From Mycobacterium lehmannii (GTDB lineage Bacteria > Actinomycetota > Actinomycetes > Mycobacteriales > Mycobacteriaceae): a stretch of DNA of 33,269 bases. Shown here one piece after another: positions 7,080 to 14,755 of this stretch. How positions within the stretch are numbered: position 1 is the stretch's first letter; each line of letters starts with the position of its first letter. The translations under genes and the position numbers were made by a program. The notes beneath the pieces are model-generated. The model was given only the letters and a program-made list of their open reading frames with translations, was not told the origin of the DNA and made no database searches. The stretch lies in assembly GCF_002245535.1 (NCBI RefSeq), contig NZ_NKCN01000038.1:1-33269 (forward strand), written 5' to 3'.

Positions 7080-8024
7080 ATGCCCGAAGTCGCGCAGCAC
7101 CACGACGGATACCCGAAGTACCGCAGGATGGTTCGCTTCGACTGGTCGGAGACGCCGATCCACTGGGTCCCCGGCGATCCGTTCTCCACGCACATGATGA
7201 ACGTCCTGCATCTGCTCCTGCCCGAGGGTGAACGGCACTTCATCAAAGCCGTGCTGGAGGCGTCATCTCTGGTCGACGATCCCGAACTCGAGGCGTCGAT
7301 CAAGCCGTTCATCCAGCAGGAGTCCTGGCACGCCTGGGCACACCAGGTGGTGTTGGACCACCTGGCCGAGCAGGGTATCGACACCAAGCCCTACACCGAC
7401 CGGCTCGGCAGGACCTTGTCGGTGACGTTGGGCGATCCGCCGAAGTTCTTCCCGCCACCGCTCAAGCGGTGGTGGCTCTACCGTCGGCTGGCCGATGTGG
7501 CCGCGCTCGAGCACTTCACCGCGGTGCTGGGCCAGTGGGTGCTGCAGAACCGCGGGCTCGACTACGCCCGCACCGACCCCGTCATGCTCGACCTGCTGCG
7601 CTGGCATGGCGCCGAGGAGGTCGAGCATCGTTCGCTGGTCTTCGACGTGTACCAGCACGTCTGCGGCAACTACTTCATCCGCGCATTCGCGATGCTGATG
7701 ACCGCGCCGCTGTTCGTCGGCTGGTGGATCGCCGGGGCGCGCTACCTGATGGCCAACGATCCGACCATCGACCAGAAGTGGCGGTTCCGGGACTGGTTAC
7801 GCGCCGCGCGCGAGTACAAGTTGCCGGGCCCGTGGAACTTCCTTGTGACGGTGCCGCTGCGTTACATGCGTCCCAGCCACCACCCGAGCCACGAGGCCAA
7901 CACCCAGATGGCCATCGATTACCTGGAGCACTCGCCGGCGGCGCGGGCCGCACGCGAACGTGCGGGGTCACCGAGTCGGCAGATCACCACGGCGACGGAG
8001 ATGGAGGGGGCCGGAGTGCGATGA
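7080..8024 (+). CDS. PF10118 'metal-dependent hydrolase' family protein, ferritin-like diiron fold
   Basis: 314-aa protein annotated by family as a predicted metal-dependent hydrolase. The sequence shows a full diiron carboxylate set: E51, E81-S-W-H84, E144-H145 and E180-V-E-H183, that is two ExxH motifs plus two further Glu on separate helices, as in ferritin-like oxidases. A hydrophobic stretch at about 200-222 could lie on or in the membrane. The start is fixed by GAAGAGG 6 nt before the ATG and an in-frame stop at 7074. Its stop overlaps the ATG of a ferredoxin (ATGA), followed at 2 nt by a ferredoxin reductase. This context argues for an electron-consuming oxygenase or desaturase rather than a hydrolase; that is inference. 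Substrate unknown, plausibly a lipid. Confidence 0.82.
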   Translation: MPEVAQHHDGYPKYRRMVRFDWSETPIHWVPGDPFSTHMMNVLHLLLPEGERHFIKAVLEASSLVDDPELEASIKPFIQQESWHAWAHQVVLDHLAEQGIDTKPYTDRLGRTLSVTLGDPPKFFPPPLKRWWLYRRLADVAALEHFTAVLGQWVLQNRGLDYARTDPVMLDLLRWHGAEEVEHRSLVFDVYQHVCGNYFIRAFAMLMTAPLFVGWWIAGARYLMANDPTIDQKWRFRDWLRAAREYKLPGPWNFLVTVPLRYMRPSHHPSHEANTQMAIDYLEHSPAARAARERAGSPSRQITTATEMEGAGVR

Positions 8025-8209
8025 AGGTCATCGTCGATTTCGACACATGTGACGGCAACGGCGTCTGCATGAGCATTTGCCATGAAGTTTTCGACCTGCG
8101 TGAGGACGGCTTACACGTGCTTCAGGAAGCGCCGGGCGACGAGCTGCGCCAACAGTTGAAAGGCGCCGAGGTCTCCTGTCCCACCCGTGCGATCCTGGTG
8201 AAGGACTGA
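8021..8209 (+). CDS. Small ferredoxin, P450-associated 3Fe-4S/4Fe-4S type
   Basis: 62-aa cytoplasmic electron carrier. Cluster ligands are C10 and C16 in CDGNGVC and C53 in the SCPTRAI motif, the usual C-x5-C...CP pattern of single-cluster actinobacterial ferredoxins. The variable residue at position 13, usually His or Ala, is Asn. There is an extra Cys20 where relatives have a small residue before PEVF (here ICHEVF), which could give a fourth ligand. The ATG at 8021 overlaps the stop of the diiron gene and the reductase begins 2 nt after its own stop, so it likely carries electrons from that reductase to the PF10118 protein. Confidence 0.9.
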   Translation: MKVIVDFDTCDGNGVCMSICHEVFDLREDGLHVLQEAPGDELRQQLKGAEVSCPTRAILVKD

Positions 8210-8211
8210 CC

Positions 8212-9414
8212 ATGGCGACTGGACTGCGAGAGGTTGTTGTCGTCGGCGCCGGGGTCGCAGGCGTGCGAGCTGCGGAGACTCTGCGGCAGAAGGGCTTTGA
8301 CGGTGCGCTGACGATCGTCGGCGACGAGCGTCAACCTCCCTATCACCGGCCACCGCTGTCGAAGAAGCTGTTGTCCGGAGAGATCCATCGGGCCGGAATC
8401 GACATGGCGCCGCAGTTCGACCTGGACGCGACGGTGTTTCGGGGCGCCTCGGCGGTGGGGCTGGACGACAAATCGTGCACCGTCCGCGTTCGAGACGAGG
8501 ATCGAGAGCTGTCGCTGCGCTACGACGGGTTGGTGATCGCCAGCGGCGCCGTTCCCCGCCAGTGGCCGGGCGGTCCGGTGCCCGACGGAGTGATGATGCT
8601 GCGCACGGTCGACGACTGCCTCGCCATCCGGAAACGGCTCGCCTCGCGCCCCCGCGTCGCGGTGGTCGGCGGCGGCTTCATCGGGGTTGAGGTGGCGGCA
8701 ACCTGCCGCGCGCTGGGATTGAAGGTGACAGTGATCCAACGGGGTTCGAACCCACTGCTGTCGGCACTGGGCAAAGAGCTGGCGCCGCACTGGGCCGAGC
8801 TGCACCGGAGGCACGGTGTCGACCTGCGGCTCGGAGTCGGTGTCGAGAAGTTCGTGGGCAAGCGCAAGGTGAAGGCAGTTCGGTTGACCGACGGTGCGCG
8901 GGTTGCGGCCGACCTCGTCGTCATCGGGCTGGGCGTCACGCCCGCGACCGACTGGCTCGAGGGCTCTGGAGTGCGCATCGACGACGGCGTGCTCTGCGAT
9001 GCCACGGGCGCCGCCGAGGGCGTTCGCGGCGTCGTGGCCGCCGGCGATGTCGCGCGTTGGTGGCATCCGCGCTACGAACGCCATCTGCGGATCGAACACT
9101 GGGATGTCGCCAACCGCCAGGGCGAGGCAGCGGCGCAAACGCTGTTGACCGGTCCGCAGCACGCCGAGCGCTTCGACGAGATCCCCTACTTCTGGTCGGA
9201 TCAGTACGACGTGAAACTCCAGATGCTGGGTCTGCCAACTGATCACGATTCGGTCGAGATCGTCGAGGGCGACCTCGACCAGTGGGAGTTCGTCGCGGCG
9301 TACGGGCGTGGCGGGCGCACCGTCGCGGTGCTCAGCACGATCCCCGGACGGGTACACGCCTACCGCGGCGCCCTCGAGGAGAATGCGGCGTTTCCGCCCA
9401 AGCCGGCGCCATAG
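8212..9414 (+). CDS. NAD(P)H:ferredoxin reductase, FAD-dependent (rubredoxin/putidaredoxin reductase family)
   Basis: 400-aa flavoprotein that passes electrons from NAD(P)H to the ferredoxin encoded just upstream. FAD motif VVVGAGVAGVRAAE at about 9-22, the YHRPPLSKKLL segment typical of this family at 44-54, the NAD(P)H motif VVGGGFIGVE at 151-160, and the second FAD motif VVAAGDVARW near 282-291. The C-terminal reductase domain with PYFWSDQYDVKLQMLG follows, as in putidaredoxin, rubredoxin and BphA4-type reductases. Full length. Start codon lies 2 nt after the ferredoxin stop. No P450 gene is in the window, so the partner is presumably the diiron protein. Confidence 0.92.
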   Translation: MATGLREVVVVGAGVAGVRAAETLRQKGFDGALTIVGDERQPPYHRPPLSKKLLSGEIHRAGIDMAPQFDLDATVFRGASAVGLDDKSCTVRVRDEDRELSLRYDGLVIASGAVPRQWPGGPVPDGVMMLRTVDDCLAIRKRLASRPRVAVVGGGFIGVEVAATCRALGLKVTVIQRGSNPLLSALGKELAPHWAELHRRHGVDLRLGVGVEKFVGKRKVKAVRLTDGARVAADLVVIGLGVTPATDWLEGSGVRIDDGVLCDATGAAEGVRGVVAAGDVARWWHPRYERHLRIEHWDVANRQGEAAAQTLLTGPQHAERFDEIPYFWSDQYDVKLQMLGLPTDHDSVEIVEGDLDQWEFVAAYGRGGRTVAVLSTIPGRVHAYRGALEENAAFPPKPAP

Positions 9415-9483
9415 CCCAGGCGCTACTCGGATCCCCGCCTGAGCCAGCGTCGCGATTGGCGAAGTGCCCTTGCAGGGACACAG

Positions 9484-9495
9484 TACGATCCGGCC
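9484..9495 (+). promoter_or_regulatory. Leaderless-type -10 element for the M15 lipoprotein gene
   Basis: TACGAT at 9484-9489, six bases, then the GTG at 9496. No ribosome-binding site precedes the GTG, consistent with a leaderless transcript. Confidence 0.5.
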
Positions 9496-10233
9496 GTGGG
9501 CATAATCGGTCGGGCGGTCGCCAAGCCGGTGGCCATCTTCGCGGCCACTGCGCTGCTCGTGCAGTGCACCTCCTCGCCACCGTCGGCCGAGTCCACGCCG
9601 CCGTCGACATCGCCCACCACCACGACGCAGACCACCACCGCCGCGCCTCCTCCCCCGCCGACGACCACCCTCACACCTGCCGAAGTGCACGCCGTCACCG
9701 CGGCTGACCTCGGTGAAAGTTGGCGTCCCGGTTGTCCTCTCGGCCCGGAGCGACTGCGGCGCATCGAAATCGACCATCTAGGAATGGACCTGCAGACCCA
9801 TCGCGGAGAGTTGGTCGTGCACGAAGACCTCGTACCCGAGGTCATCGAGATCTTCGAGCAGCTCCGTGAAGCGCGCTATCCGATCGCGAAGATGCGCACG
9901 CCCGACCGTTACCCGGGCGCCGAAGACGAACTGTCCATGCGCGACAACAACACCTCAGCGTTCAACTGTCGCGACATCCCCGGGTCCGGCAACTGGTCCC
10001 ACCACGCCTACGGCCGGGCCATCGACATCAATCCCCTCATCAACCCGTACATCGACAATGCGGGTGACCTCCAGCCCGCCAACGCCGCACCGTATCTCGA
10101 TCGCACCCGCATCGACCCGGGCCTACTGCACGCCGGCGATCCTGCGGTGCGGATCTTCACTGACCGCGGCTGGACGTGGGGCGGCGATTGGCAGAACCCG
10201 AAGGACTACCAGCACTTCGAAAAGCCCGAATAA
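9496..10233 (+). CDS. Lipoprotein, M15 (VanY/D-alanyl-D-alanine carboxypeptidase-like) metallopeptidase
   Basis: 245-aa predicted lipoprotein zinc peptidase acting on peptidoglycan stem peptides outside the membrane. The lipobox is LLVQC with Cys24. Residues 27-60 are a Ser/Thr/Pro linker. The catalytic domain carries the M15 zinc motif in WSHHAYGRAIDINP (His170, Asp177, spacing H-x6-D) and the third ligand His240 in DYQHFEKPE close to the C-terminus. A further pair of Cys (C80, C158) could form a disulfide. The GTG start is set by the leaderless promoter pattern. Specificity (LD- or DD-carboxypeptidase, or endopeptidase) cannot be read from the sequence. Confidence 0.85.
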   Translation: MGIIGRAVAKPVAIFAATALLVQCTSSPPSAESTPPSTSPTTTTQTTTAAPPPPPTTTLTPAEVHAVTAADLGESWRPGCPLGPERLRRIEIDHLGMDLQTHRGELVVHEDLVPEVIEIFEQLREARYPIAKMRTPDRYPGAEDELSMRDNNTSAFNCRDIPGSGNWSHHAYGRAIDINPLINPYIDNAGDLQPANAAPYLDRTRIDPGLLHAGDPAVRIFTDRGWTWGGDWQNPKDYQHFEKPE

Positions 10234-10347
10234 GTTCCGCCGCCGTGTTTCCCACTCTCACTTTACGACGGGGGGTGGGGCTTGCGGCAAGGCCCCTGAC
10301 GTGCTGCACAATCGTCCGGCCATCGCCGCTACTGATGAAGGAGCAGT

Positions 10348-10776
10348 GTGTCGAACCCGCCAAAGCCATTCGAAGTCCACGAGTCTGGCGCCTACCTCCA
10401 CGGCACCAAGGCGGACCTCGCCGTGGGTGATCTGCTGGTGCCGGGGCGTCCGTCGAACTTCGAAGATGGGCGCATCTCGAACCACGTCTACATCACGCAG
10501 ACCTTGGACGCCGCCACGTGGGGAGCCGAGATGGCACAAGGCGAGGGACGCGGCCGCATCTACGTCGTCGAACCTCTTGGCGCTGTGGAGGACGACCCGA
10601 ACGTCACGGACAAGAAGCTGCCCGGCAATCCGACACGCTCCTACCGGACCCGCGAGCCGGTGAGAATCGTCGGCGAGATCACCGATTGGATCGGGCACTC
10701 ACCCGAGCAGCTTCAAGCCATGCTCGATGGCTTGGAGGATCTCCGGCGCCGGGGTCTTGCCGTCATCTACGACTGA
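10348..10776 (+). CDS. arr: Arr, NAD+-rifampin ADP-ribosyltransferase
   Basis: Cytoplasmic enzyme that transfers ADP-ribose from NAD+ to the C23 hydroxyl of rifamycins, giving intrinsic rifampicin resistance in several environmental mycobacteria. At 142 aa it is full length for the family. The N-terminus KPFEVHESGAYLHGTKADL, the NHVYITQTLDAA segment and the GNPTRSYRTREPVRIVGE block match my memory of the M. smegmatis enzyme closely; the catalytic set H19/Y49/D84 corresponds to H18, Y48 and D83 here. AGGAG lies 4 nt before the GTG start. The gene is not next to transposon or integron sequence and looks chromosomal and ancestral. Convergent with the small csbD-like gene, 9 bp away. Confidence 0.93.
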   Translation: MSNPPKPFEVHESGAYLHGTKADLAVGDLLVPGRPSNFEDGRISNHVYITQTLDAATWGAEMAQGEGRGRIYVVEPLGAVEDDPNVTDKKLPGNPTRSYRTREPVRIVGEITDWIGHSPEQLQAMLDGLEDLRRRGLAVIYD

Positions 10777-10785
10777 GTCAGAAAG

Positions 10786-10959
10786 CTACTTCTTGAAGGC
10801 ATCTTTAATCTTCTCACCGGCATCCTTGAAATTGGATTTCGCTTGATCGCTGCGGCCCTCGTCGCGGGTGCGCGCGTCGCCGGTCATATTGCCGACCGCT
10901 TCCTTCGCCTTACCGGCGAGGTTGTCCACCTTGTTCCGTGCTTTATCCGCTGCGCTCAC
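10786..10959 (-). CDS. CsbD family small stress protein
   Basis: 57-aa hydrophilic, highly charged protein of the CsbD family, common under general stress control in bacteria; biochemical role unknown. The translation begins MSAADKARNKVDNLAGKAK and ends DAGEKIKDAFKK, with the typical NLAGKAKEAVGNMTGD core. The GTG start at 10959 is fixed by an excellent ribosome site (GAGGAGG) 5 nt upstream. It is single-gene and convergent with arr. Confidence 0.88.
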   Translation of the reverse strand: MSAADKARNKVDNLAGKAKEAVGNMTGDARTRDEGRSDQAKSNFKDAGEKIKDAFKK

Positions 10960-11016
10960 GCTTCCTCCTCGAAGTCGACTGCCGCTCGATTACCTCGGCA
11001 GCCGCAAACGGAAACC

Positions 11017-11825
11017 TCACATGCGGGAGTACCGGGCCAGCGCGAAGCTGTAAAGCCCGTAGGCCGCGAAACCGGTTGCCGCAGCGATCAAGATCGCCTC
11101 ACCGTAGTGTGCGCGTCCTAGTGCCTTGACCGCACCGTCGAGGCCCGTCGACTTGGCCGGATCGCTCACGTAGGTCGCGACGACGACCGACAGGCCGGCC
11201 GCGAACAGCACCAGACCCTCAGCGACATGGCCGCAGATGCCCAGCACCGTGACCAGCCGGCCACCCGGGACGGTGAGGTCTTTAAGGAACTTGCGCGTCG
11301 CGCCCTTGTGGACGAAGTAGGCGCCGATCACCGCGATCGAGAGCCCCGCGAGCACCAGAACCGCCTTGCCGCCGTCGGACTGCATCAACCTCGCGCTCAA
11401 GCCGGCGGTCTGCTCACTACCCCGCATCCGTGCACCAGCGCAACCTGGATCGCGGTGAAGGCCACCGCGCAGTACACCAGTGCCAACCCAAAAGCCCTGA
11501 GCCGGTTCATCAGTGGCGAATCGCGTTTGTGCGCCTCGGTGCTCTCACCGGGATGCAGACCCAACACCGTTTCGGCGAACCGCCACATCGCCAGCGCGAT
11601 GAGCCCGGCGGCGACGATCCACAGCGAGAAGGTTCCGCCGCCCTCCGTGGCCAGCGTCCTCAGGGCACCGGACTGATCGGCCTCGCCGCCGAGGCCCAGC
11701 GCGATCCGCAGGATCGTGTAGGCCACCAGCAGGTGCAGTGTTCCGCTGACCGGATATCCCGCACGGGCGCAGAACTGGACCACGCGACTTCCGGTGGCAT
11801 CGTTGACCGCGCCCTTGAAGCTCAT
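11017..11825 (-). pseudogene. DUF1206 membrane protein gene split by a frameshift
   Basis: Two overlapping frames together give a normal DUF1206 protein, a three-repeat, six-helix membrane protein of unknown function. The 5' part (11397-11825, 142 aa, starting MSFKGAVNDATG) has the first membrane repeats and runs to AFTAIQVALVHGCG, then continues into an unrelated tail. The 3' part (11017-11427) picks up at SEQTAGLSARLMQ and carries the remaining helices to the end. The frames join around 11420-11430; one base appears to be missing next to the GGGG run at 11421-11424. Either the gene is inactivated, or it is read by frameshifting, or the base is an assembly error. An ATG at 11427 could in principle start the second part as its own gene. 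Confidence 0.7.
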
Positions 11826-11948
11826 GTTGTCACCGGACCACCTGCCACCCGGCTCTATTACCCCAGCCATTTTCCGATGAAACGGCCGATGACCGCCCCC
11901 GGCGCCGCCCCGCCGGGGTAACCTCCCCACGCCAGAGGGAGGTGTCTC

Positions 11949-12374
11949 ATGCGGTTGCGGTCCAGTGGTGTACCGGTGTTGGCGGTGGCAGCACTCGTCT
12001 CGGGTTGTGGCCTGGTCGGGGAGACGCCGTCTGAAGAGCCCGCCCGGTCGGGACGGATCGTCGTCGACGGCAACGGTGTGGATACCCAGACCGTCGAGTG
12101 CACCCAGCTTCAGTGGTCGATGCTGATCGATGCAAAGGCGAAGACCGGCAGCGCGCAGGTGTACCTGGAGCTCGGTGGCGAACAGCCGGTCGTGCGGACC
12201 GTCAACATCGAGAACGTCAACGAGATCAACGGCGTTTCCGGGGGCGAGGCGGGCAAGGCCGAGGCCACCACCCAGGGCAACGTCTACACCATCACCGGCA
12301 CCGTCGTCGGCGCCGACGAGCGCAATCCCGGCCAATCCCGCACGATGCCGTTCGAGATCAAAGCGCCCTGCTGA
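11949..12374 (+). CDS. LpqH-like lipoprotein (mycobacterial 19 kDa antigen family)
   Basis: 141-aa surface lipoprotein of the Myco_19_kDa family; LpqH itself is a TLR2 agonist and envelope glycolipoprotein. The signal peptide ends in the lipobox LVSGC with Cys20. The mature part keeps the family layout: GRIVVDGNGVDTQTVECTQL, a central LIDAKAKTGSAQVYLELGG, and a C-terminal PFEIKAPC, with two cysteines (C51 and C141) positioned for a disulfide. GGGAGG precedes the ATG. Divergent from the DUF1206 gene. Because several paralogues exist in a genome, I give no symbol. Confidence 0.87.
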   Translation: MRLRSSGVPVLAVAALVSGCGLVGETPSEEPARSGRIVVDGNGVDTQTVECTQLQWSMLIDAKAKTGSAQVYLELGGEQPVVRTVNIENVNEINGVSGGEAGKAEATTQGNVYTITGTVVGADERNPGQSRTMPFEIKAPC

Positions 12375-12414
12375 GTCGCCGACGGTAAATCCCCGCGGAA
12401 CGACGGACTGCTCC

Positions 12415-12426
12415 TACGTTGGGGTC
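12415..12426 (+). promoter_or_regulatory. Leaderless-type -10 element for the large esterase gene
   Basis: TACGTT at 12415-12420, six bases, then the ATG at 12427. This supports 12427 as the start although the frame is open upstream to 12130, where it overlaps the lipoprotein gene. Confidence 0.5.
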
Positions 12427-14745
12427 ATGTCCCTCATCGACCTGGCGCTGCTGCCACTGCGGATCGGACGCCGTGCGGCAGACACTGTGCTCAAAGCCGT
12501 CACCCCCGAATCGCGTGGCCCGCAATCGGAACTCGTCGTCACCGGCGGCATGCCCGAAGGCGTGCCCGACGCGGCGCTGCGCCCCGAACCCGAGCTGCCC
12601 GCGCCACAGAGCTGGCCGTTCGGCGAAGACTTCCCCCGCACCTGCGGAACGGGTCGCTACGCCGACGGCGCGTTCTTCTGGACCGATTTTCTCTACGACG
12701 ACCACGGCGCCACCGGCTTGCTCGTCGACATCCCGACCGGCGGCCTGGTCCCCCCGCGCGGCACCTACGACTACCCTGATGGGCCCGCCGCCCGCAACGG
12801 CGCCGACATCTTCCGCGTCGCGATTGGCCTCACCGACACCCACACATGGTGGCGCGTCGACTGGAACACCCTGATCGACGCGTCAATCCCGGTCGCGCTG
12901 TTCACTTTTGACACCAGACCCGCTCCGGCGACATCAGACACCGACCGCACCGCGGCGCCCACCAACGAATGGCCCGCCGGGGCCGGCGTCACTTCGGCCG
13001 GCATCGACACGGCCCTGCTCATCTCCGCCACTGGCGCGCGGCTGATCGACCTCGCCACGCAGTCGTCGACTCCCGTCGAGCACGAGGTCGACATGCAGTC
13101 CCGGTCCTTCCTCGCCAAAGTCCCCCGCTCGCTTGCCGAACCGGAGGGCACCTGGACGGTCCGGCTGGCCGCCGGGCTGGCCAACGACGCGGGCGACGGC
13201 TTCGCCGACGTGCCCGTCAGCCGCGGCGCGCGGCCCGGCCAGCCGAACATCTACAACGTCGCCTTCCGCACCCACCAGCAGGAGAAGGCACATCTGAACT
13301 TCTGGTCGGACCAGGCCCAAGCCGAAGCGCTCAACGACGGCGACGTCACCGAGTTCTCGGTTCCGCTCGCCTGGGACCAGCTCGCCGAGCGCGCCACCAC
13401 CGAGGAGCCGATCGTGCGCGGGACCTCCACCCGCTGGTACGTCTCCTCGATCGAGCTGGGCCAGGGGGTCGCCAAGACGAACATCCTGAGCACCGACCCG
13501 CAGTTCCTCGGCCGCGTGCAGCCCTACTCGGTGTGCCTGCCCTCGACGTACACGCCCGGCCGCCAGCTGCCGTTGACGCTGCTGCTGCACTCACTTGCGT
13601 TGGGGCAGAACCAGTTCGCCGCGATCGACCCGCGGCTGCTGCACCAGGTCTGCGAGGACCGCGAATCGGTCGTGGTGACGCCGCTGGCCCGCGGTCCGTC
13701 GTGCTGGTACTTCGACGAAGGCGAACTCGACGTGTGGGAGGTGTGGGCCCGGGTGGCCGAACAGCTCGGCACCGATCCCAACCGCACCGTCGTCTCCGGC
13801 TACTCCATGGGCGGCTACGCGGCCTACAAACTGGGGCTGACGTATCCGGAGGTGTTCGCCCAGGCCGTCGTGCTGGCCGGGCCTCCCGTCTGCGGTGTGC
13901 GCTTGCTGCCCGACGTCGACGTCCCCGGCGACCTCGACTTCGACTCGCACTGCGCCCGCGAAGGCGATACCTGGGAATTGCTGCCCAACGGGCGATGGCT
14001 GCCGTTCGTCATCGCCCACGGCGTCCTCGACCAGTTCGTGCCGATCACGTCGGTGCTGTCCCAGGTGCTCGAACTCGACCGGCTGGGCTACCGCTACCGG
14101 TTCACCGTCTACCCGTTCGAGGATCACGTGACGTGGGTGCTCGAGGACGAGTTCGACGATCCGATCGCCCACATGGGCACCGGACTCCGCCAGCCCGACC
14201 CCGGGCACATCACCTACTCGTGGTACCCGGAGCTGGTGCGGCCCGATCTCGGCCTTGGGCCGCAGCACGTTTGGTGGTTGTCGAACCTGACCGCCGATCC
14301 CGACCTGGCCGGCAGGCGCGGCGCCGTCGCGACCGTCGACGCGCGGTCGTATGCGCGCCCTGACCCGACGCGCACGATCCGCCGTCGCCGCGGCGTCGAA
14401 CCCGACCTCGACCTGTCCCCCGGCCTGTACACCGAACTGCTCTGGCGCACAGGCCCGGGCGTCGAGCCCATGCCGTTCCTGACGCTGAAGCTGACCGGCG
14501 TCGCGGGCATCACCGTCGACGTGGCCCGGGCCGGGCTCGCGTCGCTGGACACGTCGAGCATCGACGTCTCCACTGATACCGAGACGCGTGTCGAACTCGC
14601 CGCGCTGCCGCCCGATGTGTCGGTTCTGCTCGACGGCGAACCGGCCGGAGCGGACGTTCGGGTGCCCGTCGGGCGGCACAGCATCGCCCTGACCGCGGCG
14701 ACCGTGCCTTCGAAAGAGGTGATGGCGGCGTTGCTGCGCCGGTAA
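12427..14745 (+). CDS. Large alpha/beta-hydrolase (S9/esterase-type) of 772 aa
   Basis: Putative esterase or peptidase. The first 370 residues form beta-rich domains without a recognised name. The hydrolase domain starts near YSVCLPSTYTPGRQLPLTLL and holds the triad: nucleophile S460 in GYSMGGYAAY, acid D535 in HGVLDQFVP and base H567 in PFEDHVTW, an order and spacing normal for the prolyl-oligopeptidase/esterase fold. The last 110 residues look like another beta domain. I see no signal peptide, so it is probably cytoplasmic. The ATG is chosen by a leaderless promoter pattern and by the sequence upstream losing sense. The MFS transporter follows at 10 nt, so the two may share a role in processing and exporting a compound. 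Confidence 0.75.
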   Translation: MSLIDLALLPLRIGRRAADTVLKAVTPESRGPQSELVVTGGMPEGVPDAALRPEPELPAPQSWPFGEDFPRTCGTGRYADGAFFWTDFLYDDHGATGLLVDIPTGGLVPPRGTYDYPDGPAARNGADIFRVAIGLTDTHTWWRVDWNTLIDASIPVALFTFDTRPAPATSDTDRTAAPTNEWPAGAGVTSAGIDTALLISATGARLIDLATQSSTPVEHEVDMQSRSFLAKVPRSLAEPEGTWTVRLAAGLANDAGDGFADVPVSRGARPGQPNIYNVAFRTHQQEKAHLNFWSDQAQAEALNDGDVTEFSVPLAWDQLAERATTEEPIVRGTSTRWYVSSIELGQGVAKTNILSTDPQFLGRVQPYSVCLPSTYTPGRQLPLTLLLHSLALGQNQFAAIDPRLLHQVCEDRESVVVTPLARGPSCWYFDEGELDVWEVWARVAEQLGTDPNRTVVSGYSMGGYAAYKLGLTYPEVFAQAVVLAGPPVCGVRLLPDVDVPGDLDFDSHCAREGDTWELLPNGRWLPFVIAHGVLDQFVPITSVLSQVLELDRLGYRYRFTVYPFEDHVTWVLEDEFDDPIAHMGTGLRQPDPGHITYSWYPELVRPDLGLGPQHVWWLSNLTADPDLAGRRGAVATVDARSYARPDPTRTIRRRRGVEPDLDLSPGLYTELLWRTGPGVEPMPFLTLKLTGVAGITVDVARAGLASLDTSSIDVSTDTETRVELAALPPDVSVLLDGEPAGADVRVPVGRHSIALTAATVPSKEVMAALLRR

Positions 14746-14755
14746 CATCCCGCGC
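14743..14755 (+). promoter_or_regulatory. Leaderless-type -10 element overlapping the esterase stop codon
   Basis: TAACAT at 14743-14748, seven bases, then the GTG at 14756. The TAA stop of the esterase is the first half of this hexamer. The transporter may therefore be transcribed on its own as well as by read-through. Confidence 0.4.

Noticed and set aside
7045..7197. Small ORF with a strong AGGAAGG ribosome site just before the PF10118 gene
   Set aside because: Ser/Thr/Arg-rich translation that runs far into the PF10118 gene out of frame; the ATG at 7080 has its own site.
8122..9777. 551-aa antisense ORF spanning the ferredoxin, the reductase and the next gene's start
   Set aside because: Crosses three well-supported sense genes and has low-complexity Gly/Arg runs.
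12130..12426. N-terminal extension of the large esterase frame
   Set aside because: Arg/Pro/Ser-rich, lies over the LpqH-like gene in another frame; the ATG at 12427 has a leaderless promoter pattern.
12934..14748. Antisense ORFs opposite the esterase gene
   Set aside because: Shadow translations without recognisable domains; the sense strand carries an intact catalytic triad.
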